This document shows positions 33,501 to 44,300 of a stretch of 64,000 nt of DNA, piece by piece. The stretch is taken from assembly GCA_034509925.1 (NCBI GenBank), contig CM067529.1, positions 7,045,501 through 7,109,500 of the forward strand. Reading direction: 5' to 3'. This DNA is from Hirudinaria manillensis (taxonomy: Eukaryota; Annelida; Clitellata; Hirudinida; Hirudinidae). The notes beneath the pieces were generated by a model. It was not told where the DNA came from and searched no databases. It was given only the letters and a program-made list of their open reading frames with translations. Positions within the stretch are counted from its first letter, which is position 1. Every line of letters begins with the position of its first letter. The translations under genes were made by a program, and so were the position numbers.

Positions 33501-34966
33501 AAACTAATCGAGTTCAGAACTCACGCAACTTGTGACACTAAACCAATCAGAAAAGCTACAGTAATAACCACGCTGCAACGAGTGTTATATATATATCAAT
33601 ATTCTAGGATTACAAATGCCTTAAATAGAAGTCTGTGTATTGAACTGATGCAAAACTTTAAATTTTAACAAGTTTCCAAAAAAGCACTTCTGATGAGGAC
33701 CATTAAACTCTTCATTGAACTTGTAAACAAAGCGACAAGAGTCACTCATAGAAAGTTCCTAATTTCAGGGAAAATCTTAGTCAACTCAAGAAACATATGG
33801 AAAGCAAGCAAATCATAGCCGAACAGAATTTGGAAAACATGCGCAAAGAACAGAAAAAGTCCAGGTTTCGACTTAAGATTAATGTTTACGTTTTTTAACA
33901 TTAAAAATAATATTCTTTGCTGAGCAATTAATGAATTTGCAAGCAGGGATGACCTCAGAAGTAAAGCAGAACAATCGAGACTAAGAATCCAACAAATAAA
34001 CGAAGAGTTGGCACAATATCAGGCAGAACTCCAGGAATTCAACGACAAGGTTAGACGCACACGCGCGCACGCTTCGACTCTCCGGCAACGCATTGGTCTG
34101 CACCTCCGTCGACATTTTCTTTCCAGCAACTCCAACATGCCGATTACCTCGTGAGGCGAGCTCAAATGGAAAGAAAGGAAGCGGCACGTAGGGAAAGACT
34201 AGAAAGAGAACGTTCTCTGCTGGAGAACAAAAGGAGGTTAATAGTTTTATGACAAGAACATGATAGGTTTTATGATGGCTCTAAATGATGATGCATAACT
34301 TATTCCATATATTCATTTCATAATCTTACAAATTCAATTAGAATGAACATCTCAGAAGGTTTTAAGTGAAGTGTTGTTTTAATATTGTACCAAGATTGCA
34401 CAGAGAGAAGAACATTAGCCATCCTGATGTTGCAAAATATTATCTTAGATTTAAACCTCATGTTAAGATAGATTAAAAACTTTAAGTTAGACAATATCCC
34501 CTCTTAAAAATGGTGGCAAAAACTCAGGATCCAGGAAGAAGAAGAAAGGAAATTAATGGAGAGGGAAGAAATGATTAGAGAGAAGGAGAAGAAGAGAGAG
34601 CAACTCCTTAAAGAGAAGCTGGAATTCCAAGCCAAGGTTGGCCAAAATATCTTTAATTATGTATTAATGGAGAAAATCTAAACATCCTCATGAGAGACTT
34701 AATAATTATTATACTAAATAATATTAAAAATTAAAATAAATAAACGTTTTTTCTTCTTCAATTGTCAGTCTAAAGCTGCTGCAAGATTCTCTCAGTTTCT
34801 TCGCGAGGAAATCAGGAACAGCGACGACTTCACTCTGACTGCCAAAAAGTTGGCAGCTCTCCCAGAGAGGTCGTTCGCGTCCAAAAGGTCGTCGGATACG
34901 GACTCCTTGAACTCTGCCGTCACTTCCCCCTTATGTCTGATGTCGACCCAAAGGATCAAGATGTAA
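27545..34966 (+). CDS. CCDC177-like coiled-coil protein (5' end unresolved)
   Basis: Exons: 27545-27652, 28277-28372, 28424-28669, 28878-29877, 30955-30987, 31986-32195, 32682-32837, 33095-33165, 33769-33864, 33947-34049, 34127-34236, 34528-34636, 34769-34966. All phases agree and give about 845 residues to TAA. The first two exons are less certain. The 1000-nt exon encodes a disordered Ser/Asn/Gln/Asp-rich region with DDWRR-like basic patches and Thr and Asn runs. From 31986 onward it is a highly charged coiled coil, opening EKIIAIMLQKKKDEER and ending AAARFSQFLREEIRNSDDF. I recall similar opening (KIAALML) and closing (ARASFHVREKVREET) motifs in vertebrate CCDC177, a poorly characterised protein, hence the name. 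Function unknown. No ATG is assigned. The intron 28373-28423 would be only 51 nt. Confidence 0.75.
30517..30645. repeat. (AAT)n microsatellite
   Basis: AAT units with two identical AACTCT interruptions, in an intron of the CCDC177-like gene. Confidence 0.95.
31290..31335. repeat. Small inverted repeat
   Basis: CACAATCGGCCAATC and GATTGCCGATTGT face each other across about 13 bases and could form a hairpin. It lies within an intron. Confidence 0.5.
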
Positions 34967-35183
34967 AAACGAATCCGACTCGAAATGCATTCCAGAGAAT
35001 CAATGCATTCGCTCGAATGGCCTTCTTCCTATTTTCGATTTGTCGCATGCCTTACACTTTTATAAGATTTTGTATTGTTTCCAAGCTTCATCCTACTGCA
35101 ATGCACATTTAACTCTCAATTTTCCAAGATTAACAATTATTTCTGAGATATAAAGACAAAAGAAAGAAATCATTAGTTAGCCT

Positions 35184-35189
35184 AATAAA
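35184..35189 (+). terminator. Candidate polyadenylation signal, CCDC177-like gene
   Basis: AATAAA about 220 bases after the stop codon, before the convergent MESD last exon. Confidence 0.45.
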
Positions 35190-35319
35190 CTTATTAACCA
35201 CTTAAGAATCATTCAAAGCAACAATGCATGCCAAAACTCACAAAATAGAATTGAAAATTCAACATTAACAACAAAAAACGAAAGTCCATAGCACTGTTGA
35301 GGCAATGAAATACATGACA

Positions 35320-37203
35320 TCAGAGTTCTGTCTTTGAACCTTTCTTGTCTTTTGAAGAGCTCTTATAAAGTTGAATTAATAACAAAAATATAAAAAATGG
35401 AAACAATGTTTAATTAATGGCACAGTGTTTAATTTCAAATGTCATAGAAATAATCGATTTCATGTTGCACTTAAAACCTAATAATTATTTATAGCTTTAT
35501 ATAATTATAAAAATTCCTTGATTATTCATAATTTTTGCTAAGGGGCAGGAATGGCAATTACTTTCCTCAGTGGACATCACGATGTGGCTACAAGATATGG
35601 CTACTGTGTTGATGCTTATGAAGGCAATATATTTATATTAATAATTTATTTATAATAATAATAATAAACTTCATAAAATTAAAAGAACAAAATCACAATA
35701 CTGATTAAGGGTAATTAAAGACTCTATTTCTTACCTACTTATACTTCCTTATTTACAATATTTAAAAATATATTGCCAAGTAAGACTTTTAAATCAGGTT
35801 TAGGCAAGCTTTTACAAAAATAATTTGTTGATGTTTTTCAAGTATTCCAAACATTATAAAGAACACTTAATTTCAATTCTGGCCACAATTGAAAAATAGA
35901 TTTTTGAAAGCATTATTCTTTTAACCTATTAATATAAGTTAATAACTATTCAGCAAAATCCAAGATGATGTTTGGATGAGTGGCTGATTTATGTGAAATG
36001 ACTCTATATACCAACTTGCTAGAACAAAATTAGGGTAACAAGGCAAATACTAATTATATTGAATCTAAGAAATTAAATGACTGCTCAACAGAAGATTTAA
36101 TTAACCTTTTGTGATGCACCCTTTCCTTTATAGTCCTGTCCTTCCAGTGACACATCTTCACATCTATCTTGTTTCACCAAATAATCCTTGACATCCCAAG
36201 CGAGGGCACCATCCTTAAGCACAAATAGAACTCTGGATGGACTCACAATGTATCTGTCATTAAGATATTGTTAATTTTACCAATATAGTTATTTTGCCTA
36301 TTTTACATATGTATATATTTATATCTATACTTATCTAGACAATCATTAGAAATTATTACAATGATATAATGATATTGAATTATTGTTTTTATTGTTTAAG
36401 AAATTGTATAAATCTCATCTAGTGAGAGCTGTTTGAGTTTACATGGTTGTATTTATATATGTTATGATTTCCAGGACCAGTCTGTTTAGCGGAAACTTGC
36501 GCTTCCTTAAGACTGACCCTATGAGTTTATTTTGTATTTTAAGTTTCATTTGTTTCATTTGTGTACATAACTGTTTGTTCAACAAACTCATAAACTCTAA
36601 AAAAAAAAATATAATAAGAAATAAATATGATTTTTCAACAAATATTTATCCACCTTTGAACATCAATGTGAGCATTATATAAACCAGTCTGCCATAGTTG
36701 ACTGATTTTTTCTGTTTCTGACTGTTCTGGGTTACCTAAAATAAAGAAAAATGATGAAGAACATGCACAAATTTCTTGAGCATTGCAAAAATTAAAACCT
36801 GAAACAGTAGCAAACATCATCAGGGTTTTCCCTTTCTTGGACATTTTTAAGAAATTTTCTGGATTGCTTAGATCTAGCTTAGTTAAGTCAATTGTTGGTG
36901 AGGGCCTTTTCCATTCAGGGAGTTCATCTTCCTCCAAAGGCTCTTCATCTTCCTGCGTTTTAAAACTTATTTTATAGTACGCTAAATATTAGGTAAACTC
37001 TTATCTATTTCGGAACTTGTTAAGATACTAATCACCTCCCACTGTTCATAAAGTTCTTCAACATCAGCGTCGGTATAGTCCACAACGTCTTTCTTCTTCA
37101 GCCTCTCTCGGGCAGCTAGCTTTCGGTCTTCATTTCCCCGGCTCTCGGAAAATAAAATTAATAGAGAAATAATCAGGGGAAAGAAGTATAATGACGCCTG
37201 CAT
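35320..37203 (-). CDS. MESD: MESD/Boca, ER chaperone for LDL-receptor-family proteins
   Basis: MESD folds LRP-type receptors in the endoplasmic reticulum, including Wnt co-receptors. Minus-strand exons: 37036-37203, 36799-36952, 36654-36735, 36106-36253, 35320-35361. Phases close to 197 residues. Residues 1-23 are a hydrophobic signal peptide (LYFFPLIISLLILF). Then come KKKDVVDYTDADVEELYEQWE, MSKKGKTLMMFATVSGNP, LWQTGLYNAHIDVQR and LKDGALAWDVKDYLVKQDRCEDVSLEG, all MESD core motifs. The last exon encodes only 13 residues, SSSKDKKGSKTEL, giving a KTEL ER-retrieval end in place of the REDL I recall in human. If the donor at 36105 is not used, translation stops after KVN and the signal is lost. 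MESD starts 633 bases from the divergent MSS51-like gene. Confidence 0.95.
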
Positions 37204-37835
37204 CGTAATTTCCCGGTTATATCGCGAATGTTTTTAAATCTAAAAGTAAATTCATTCCTGGCATGACCAAAGTTCAAATAAGTTTTTGTCAAGGGTTAAA
37301 ATTATTCTTTTTTATATTTCAAAAATTCTAACACGGTTAAAAGGATGCGTTAATTGCTTAAAATATTAAAACTTTGCATAATCAACTGTTCAAACCCTCA
37401 ACCAACCAAACCAAACGTCCTTTTATATGGAAAAGTCAAAATATTTCACAAAATATTCCTTAAGATATTCAAAAATTCTCAAAATATGTTAAGTTTCCAT
37501 GAGATAATATTACATCATTTCTCACTTGTTAAAAATTAAATAAAGCCAAGGCCTCCCTCAACAAAAGCCACAACAGGTATAAGAAAAATGTGATTTTTAC
37601 CTTCGCTTCACCGGACTTTATTAAGTAAACGTCAAACAAAATATTTTATGAAAAATTAACATTTGAGTTTTGAACAGTTTTTACATGATTTGTTTTCAAA
37701 GAATTTACATGAATTTGTTTTATCTATTTGTTTTTGTATAATTGATGGAGTTTACGCTATATCAAAGCATGATTTTATTTGTTGTTTAGTGCGGCGGCTA
37801 CTTGATTCGATCGAGTGGAATTGTTTAAGTTGCGG
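37204..37835. promoter_or_regulatory. Divergent intergenic region, MESD / MSS51-like
   Basis: These 632 bases lie between two start codons that point away from each other, so they should hold both promoters. No specific element is recognisable. The open frame at 37663-37911 overlaps the start of the MSS51-like gene in another frame. Confidence 0.5.
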
Positions 37836-39940
37836 ATGGAGAAGATTGAGTGTAGTAACTGCCAAAAGTCAATTTTTGAGAGGAACGCATTTTTATGGTA
37901 ATTTTTATTAGGTAACAACACTAGTTTCCCTTAATTTTTGCGCTTGGCAAAATCGGTGTTCCTAATTATATAGCTAGCGCTCCAAAAGAACTCAATATTG
38001 ATTTGAAACTAAAAAGCGGCATCTGGCTTGCAAATCAGCTTACCACAAGTGGTCGTTAGCTTATTAGGAAAAATATACATCATATTTATTATTTTCTACT
38101 GAATGGGACATCAAAGTGTTAAATACTTAAATGTTTTGAGACTTGTGGGAATATCAAGGTATTTTATGATTTATGATGAATAGATTAGTTTTGTTATTTT
38201 TTTGTAGCAAGTATTGTGAGCTCATTTACTACTGTGGTGAAGAATGCTATTTGAAGAACAAAGATGAGCATAGTGAATGGTGCACAGATGTCCAGCTATA
38301 TATGATAACAAAATCTGATTATGATGATGATGAGACCTCATCATTGGAAATTGGTTAGGATTCAGGGGGATTTCTCTCAGTATTTCATTTATACTAATGA
38401 GGAACGTTAATGGATTTAAATTGGAAATCACTGCTAATGCATGTGACAGTCAGGCTTGATTATAATTACTTTTTTGATTTTGATTGTATATATCACCAAA
38501 ATTTTGAGCAATTTGTTGATGTTATATCTAATTTTTTGAGGATTGGACAATATTTGTCACGCATGATTTTCATACATATTATTATAAATTATATTGCATA
38601 CTTTTCTCAAAATAAGACAAAGCAAATAATCCTTTATAATTTGTTTTCAGATGGAAATAGTATGGACGAGCAAACCATACTGACAATTTCCAAAACCTTA
38701 TTAACAACCATCTTTTCATCGACACACAAGCCATATTTTAAGTCTGTTACTAATTGGACAGAATATTTTGAGGCCAGAAGCCTAAAAGTTAATCCCATTT
38801 TATGTGACATCCTTCAATGGGTAATGACAACCTATTGCATCGTCAACGAATATTTTAAAGGTAGTCATGAAACTAACCAAAGCTATCTTTGATATTTATT
38901 TTGATTGCCTTTAAAGCTGAGTCAAGTGGCATCCAAATTTATCCTATTAATATTAATGTTTAAAAAAGTGTTGTAGGCCAGGGGTCTGCAACCTTTTCAT
39001 TGCACATTGCACCAAAGTTGTGTTTCTAAATCATTCAGAGTCCCAATGAATTCTTATTTTCTTCATCTTTACTTTTAATGCACAGTAAAGGTCCATGTCT
39101 TATGTTGCGACTCCTGTGTTTTGTAGTTTATATTTTGTTGCAATCATGACAAAGTGGTGTTTATGTGGATTGATTATTTTAATTCAGAGTTTGGTGTGAG
39201 AGAGAATATGAGCATTCATGTTATTGGAGCAGAAACAGAAGTTAAGGTCTTGGAGACATTCCAGGTCAGTTTTGATTATTCTGCAGTAAAATATATCTTT
39301 ATATGATTAATAATATCAATGAAATGTTAAGCCACATGATCATAATATAAAGTGACTTTTTGTTATTTAGGAACTAAGCAACTTATTGGTTGGCACAAAA
39401 ATTGATTTTGTTTTCGTGGGTGCAAATATTGAAGAAAATGATGATGGTAAAACCCACAAAAGTGATCAAATTACGTCATCTGTAAGAAGAGGAATTTACC
39501 ACGAACTTCCCGATTTGGGGAAGCCAGATCTTGTCATTGGTATGATTTCACTAATATATAATTTATAATATCAGATAATATTTGTATCTGATTCAAAGAA
39601 TTTACACGTTTCTTTAAAGGATTTAATGCTGGTCTTCCTGCATATTTGAATTGGATTCCCACTTTAAAATATCTAAAGGTACTCAAAACATTCTTAAAAA
39701 CTCTGCCTTTAACTTTCATGTTTGTTTCTATTTTAGGAAAATGATATTCCTTCATATTTTACTGAATATTGCTGGAGAGGTTACCATATTACTTTGTTGA
39801 GACTGTCCATACTTGATGGATTTACTGTGTCACAAGGCTCCGTCAATAAGTTCAAAAGTTTTGTCAGAATCCACGACAAGTCAACAAAAATACCCCAGTT
39901 CAGCAACCATATAATTTATAAGTTACAGTTTCACAAATAA
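37836..39940 (+). CDS. MYND zinc-finger protein with MSS51-like C-terminal domain
   Basis: Exons: 37836-37897, 38208-38353, 38651-38860, 39188-39264, 39371-39539, 39620-39678, 39737-39940, giving 308 residues. Residues 6-46 form a complete MYND finger: C6-x2-C9, C21-x2-C24, C30-x3-C34, H42-x3-C46. The first CxxC pair is in exon 1 and the rest in exon 2. The C-terminal half follows the MSS51 domain: IHVIGAETEVKVLETFQEL, RRGIYHELPDLGKPDLVIGFNAGLPAYLNWIPTLKYLKENDIPSYFTEY in short blocks, then LLRLSILDGFTVSQGS. Vertebrate MSS51 (ZMYND17) is a muscle mitochondrial regulator of about 460 residues. This protein is shorter and has no N-terminal transit peptide before the finger. An aspartate and glutamate patch follows the finger. 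Confidence 0.88.
38984..39120. mobile_element. Possible hAT-type MITE in an MSS51-like intron
   Basis: CCAGGGGTCTGCAACCTTTT at 38984-39000 region resembles a hAT left terminus, and GTTGCGACTCCTGTG near 39104 resembles the inner part of a right end. The target-site duplication is not clear. Confidence 0.35.
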
Positions 39941-40665
39941 TTCTTTGTTTCTTTATATTGGTCGGTAACTTTACTTTCAAAAGCAATTGGGGCATAGCAA
40001 AATTATGGCAAAACAAATGTGAAAGTAATGACAAGAATTTATAGAGATTCACTTTAAAAAACTTAATTTAACAAGAGTACATTGCACCTATATTTGTCCA
40101 TTCCATGATTATTCTTCCCTAATCTGGAACCACATAGAAAGCAGCTTACAACTAAAAATTGAATGAATCCAAAAGTACTTTAAGACAGCCATCCCAGGTT
40201 TTGGAGCTGTGCTGCAATGATTATAACTCAAAACCCTCAAACGTCAACGTCTGTCTATGGTTTATGTCTCTGCTACAAAAATGTTCCATCGTTGTTCAGC
40301 ATACCATCCCAGACTTAACTTTTTTTTGGCATCCTGAGCCTGTGGCCATCTCTTAGCATGCAAAGAGAGATGCTCCACCAGTCACAGACTGGACTTCATT
40401 AATGACTGAGTCATCAAACTCTGGAGCTATTTACCCCCTGATAGCTCCATAACATTCTCTTGTTTTGAATCGCGGATCTCATCAACCGACCTCGGAAATA
40501 ACCTATTGATTAAATAGCCTCTCCAGTTATTTTGTTCGTTGGAACGTCAATGGTGGCTAATTTGTTATGATTATTGTGCAAATTTGTCAATGCTCGTTGG
40601 ATTTCCCTTAAATTTGCTGAAATAAAATAAGTATTCAATTTGAGTTTTATGTCTGAGATTCTTAG
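39941..40665. other. Intergenic, MSS51-like 3' flank
   Basis: Presumed 3' UTR of the MSS51-like gene. Short open frames without motifs. A possible coding-like stretch at about 40430-40515 (SITFSCFESRISSTDLG) has no matching splice donor. Confidence 0.4.
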
Positions 40666-40966
40666 ATATATTTCTTTCCAATGTATACATTTCCAACCCT
40701 ACGGACAATAACCACGTAGTCCTCGTAGATCCGGATGAAAAGCGGGAGTTGTCCGGAAACGGGTGCCAATTGCTTTCAGGTACATGCATAAAAAATATCG
40801 ACGGTTGCATACCGAGTCACAAAAATATTTATCATATAAAAATGAGTCTCCTGGAAGCACTACGAATTACAATTAAGCGTGGAATTTGGTGCGTCCTTTA
40901 GGAAAATTGGAGCTTAACCCCTTTGGATATGTTAATATTCTACGCAAATATTCGACTAAAATCTAA
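40666..40966 (+). CDS. Two orphan terminal exons of an unidentified gene
   Basis: Exon 40666-40779 follows an acceptor (ttcttag) and ends before gtacat. It reads IFLSNVYISNPTDNNHVV then LVDPDEKRELSGNGCQLLS. Exon 40902-40966 follows tcctttag and reads GKLELNPFGYVNILRKYSTKI to TAA. The phases match exactly (G joined to GA), and codon composition is like neighbouring exons and unlike the AT-rich flanks. I do not recognise the family and found no upstream exon or start codon. It could be a small gene, an alternative end of a neighbour, or a pseudogene remnant. Confidence 0.45.
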
Positions 40967-41373
40967 ACTCTCACATGCTGACAATAACCAGTTTGTTTCT
41001 TGCCTATAATTAATGCATCATCAGTAGATGAGTTTCATGAAACTATGATGCTTTCGAGTCATCTTATGCATAAATTTTACATTAAAACTAGCCGATGAGT
41101 TTTCAATGTCCATGTAATTTTGAGTTTATGTTAGTCATCCGAATTGTGAATTTATTGAATATTATATCTTTTATATTGTACCGTGTTGTCAGTGGTGGCA
41201 CTGAGCGTGGTTTCTATTTCGCTATTTTCACGTTTTATTTGGGCGCACGCACAACGCTTTTAGCCCGATTAGTTTCTCTGGTTTTCGTACTTCTCTTTTG
41301 GAGTTTTGCACAACTAAACGATACTGTTTACATGCAAACCCAGCCTATCTACAACCTTTAAAGATTAATCGCA
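40967..41373. other. LIG3 upstream region
   Basis: An 88-codon open frame at 41095-41361 is strongly hydrophobic, ends before the LIG3 ATG and has no known motif. Otherwise nothing is visible. Confidence 0.4.
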
Positions 41374-44300
41374 ATGTCTGCAAATAAATTTACTTGCGAT
41401 TATGCCCGACTTGGAACCTCTGGTTGCAAAAAATGTAAGCAGAAACTAGCAAAAGGGTCCCTTCGGTTAGCTAAAGTTACTCCAAATCCTTTCACTGATG
41501 GAGAAGGGGAAATGAAGCAATATTTTCATGCAAAATGTTTATTTGAAACTTTTGCGAAAGCGAGGTCTACTACAAAAGTTATTGAGAACTGCGATGATAT
41601 TGAAGAATTCAGTCAATTGCAGCAAGAGGATCAGGATCTTGTAAATGATCTTATAAGTGGTAATATAAATTAATATTCACCATTTATTAATTTATTATTT
41701 TTTTTTGCATAGTTTCAAAAATAACAATCCTCTGAAAAAGACCATCACTTGAGTTATTGTATTTTAGAACTTCTGAAGACAAGAGGAACCCCAAAGAAGC
41801 AACCATCAGCCAAAAAAAGAAAAGATGATGAAATCAGCAAAGATGATGAACCTAAATCAAAGAAGATAAAAAATGATGGTGAAAATGTGATATTTTTTAT
41901 ATTCGGTATTATCCAAAGATTTGAATTTAATTAATCTATGATAAAGTTAATAGCATTTATAATTATTTTAATGTTTCTGATCCTGACAACAGCTGCACAA
42001 TTAATTATTATTGTTTTTTGCTTAAATTTTATGTTATGAACATATTTTCTCCCAAGATTCACTAAATTCAAGCACAAATAACAAATCTGAAAGAAAAACT
42101 GACAAAAGTGATTCAGAAAGAACCCAACAATCATCAAAGACAATGGAAACGAGCGAAGATGGAGACGAGGGACTATCCGAAACTAGACGTCGCGACAATT
42201 CCTTCCAAGAATTCAGAAAACTCTGTCACAGAATCTTTAACGAAAGCAGCCACACTATGAAGACTGCTGTGGTTGCCAAATATTTGAGGAACGGAACAAA
42301 CGGAGGTGATGAGAATTAATTTGTGCACAAAAAAAAGAAATTCATTTTTAAGAAGATTATTTACCTCCAGTGAGTTTCCACGGAGATGTATATCTTTTGC
42401 TCAAGTTCTTGCTCCCTGGTGTTGTGAAGACCATTTACAATCTGCAAGACAAACAGCTTGTCAAAATTTTTAGTCAGGTGAGTTTAATTTATTGATTTCA
42501 CATTTTGATGTTTGATATTTCTGCTTAACATTAGAGACTTATAAGGCTAGTCTCAAAATCTATTTACTTGATATTTTACTTTTTTCTAATATGTAATTAT
42601 ATATAATAAATATAATAATATAGTAGATAAATATTGTAATATATATTCTGGAATTAATTATGTATGGATACATATTAATTATACAAGTGCTTTACATCTA
42701 AAGAAATACTTTCAGATGTTTGGTGCTGATCAGGACAAAATGTTGGAACATTTGGAGCAGGGGGATGTATCAGCCACAGTTGCTGAATTTTATTCAGAAA
42801 GTTCTAAGATAAAACCTCAAAATAAGAGCACCCTTTCACTGCAAGAGGTCTGATATTTCACTTTCCAACCGAGATTAAGAGATTGTAAAATACAGTTTAC
42901 ATAATTCTACATGTATTGATGTGTTGATGTTTAGCATGTGAGCTGAAGCCAGGAAATCTGATTTAATTAGGCTTTTATTGACATAATAATAGCATTAATA
43001 AAAAGCAAAAAATGTCAGACATCATTGTGGTTTCATAGGTAGACAATCTACTCCAAGAGTTGTCAACATACACCAAGGAGGATGATCAGTTGAAGGGTCT
43101 GACTAAAATTGTGAAAAGGTTATTCAGTATTTGAGATATTGTATCATTCCACGTTATTTTAAATTATATTATATTATTTTAAATTAGCACTACTTCTTAA
43201 GCATCTTAGATTAGTTTGTTTTGAATGAAATTTAATTATTTTAAATTATTTAATAGCAGTTATTATTTAATAATACATTAAATTGATATATTTCTGTTGA
43301 GCTGAATTAATTGCCAATTTATATTCATTTTGAAGTATTTATATTTTGGGTTTCATCTCCAGGTGCACTATTCATGACTTGAAGATGGTGGTGAGGCTTA
43401 TCAAGCACGATATAAGAATAAATTGTGGATCAAAACTGATGTTGGTGAAGCAATTTGTTTTCATTTTAAAAATTTAAAATGCATTATTCTAAAAATCTTA
43501 TAAAGATATCTAGTAATGTTTGTTTGTGTTTGAGATGTTAAAATGTAGTTATTGGCTTTGAAGTTGGATTATTGCCACCGTATAAATATTATCATTTTCA
43601 GGATTACTATTTATCGATATTATTATATTCATGCGATTGAATTAGAATGAAATTGATTAGAGTTATTACAAAAACATTTGCATATTATGTATTGATTAAT
43701 TTACATGGTAATACATTTGAATTTATCTACTTAAATGGTTTCCTCAGCCTGGATGGTTTGGACAGCAAAGCATACGAAGCTTTTAAAACTTCAAGAGATT
43801 TGAAAGCAGTTGTCGACATGGTCCTCAAGTCGAAGGAATCCGATGACAAAATTAAAGTGAAGGCGAACCTGATGACCCCTGTCCAGCCAATGTTGGTGAG
43901 TGAAGTCAACATGTCATTCTATACGTTGTCATATTATGGTTACATTACATTATTATATATATACACGTTACATATACATTAATACACATTATGTAGGGAT
44001 AAGGTGCATTCCCAGATTTTATCATTTCAGTTGAAATCCCTTTTTAGGTTTTTCAAGTATTGCAATTATTATTAATTTGCCAACTATTTAAAGTCTTTAA
44101 TTTAGATTTTAATTGAACCTAATTGGAGGGATAAACCAACGATGATGAATTTAATTTAATTTTTTTCAATAAAAGGCCGAAGCCTGCAAAAGCGTCGAGC
44201 AGGCCTTCAAGAAATGTCCGAACGGAATGTTTGCAGAGATTAAATATGACGGAGAAAGAGTCCAACTACATAAAAGTGGCGACAAATTTCAATATTTCAG

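Noticed and set aside
41095-41361. Hydrophobic 88-codon frame before LIG3 as a mitochondrial leader
   Set aside because: It stops before the LIG3 ATG, is not in a spliceable arrangement I can see, and is not an amphipathic presequence.
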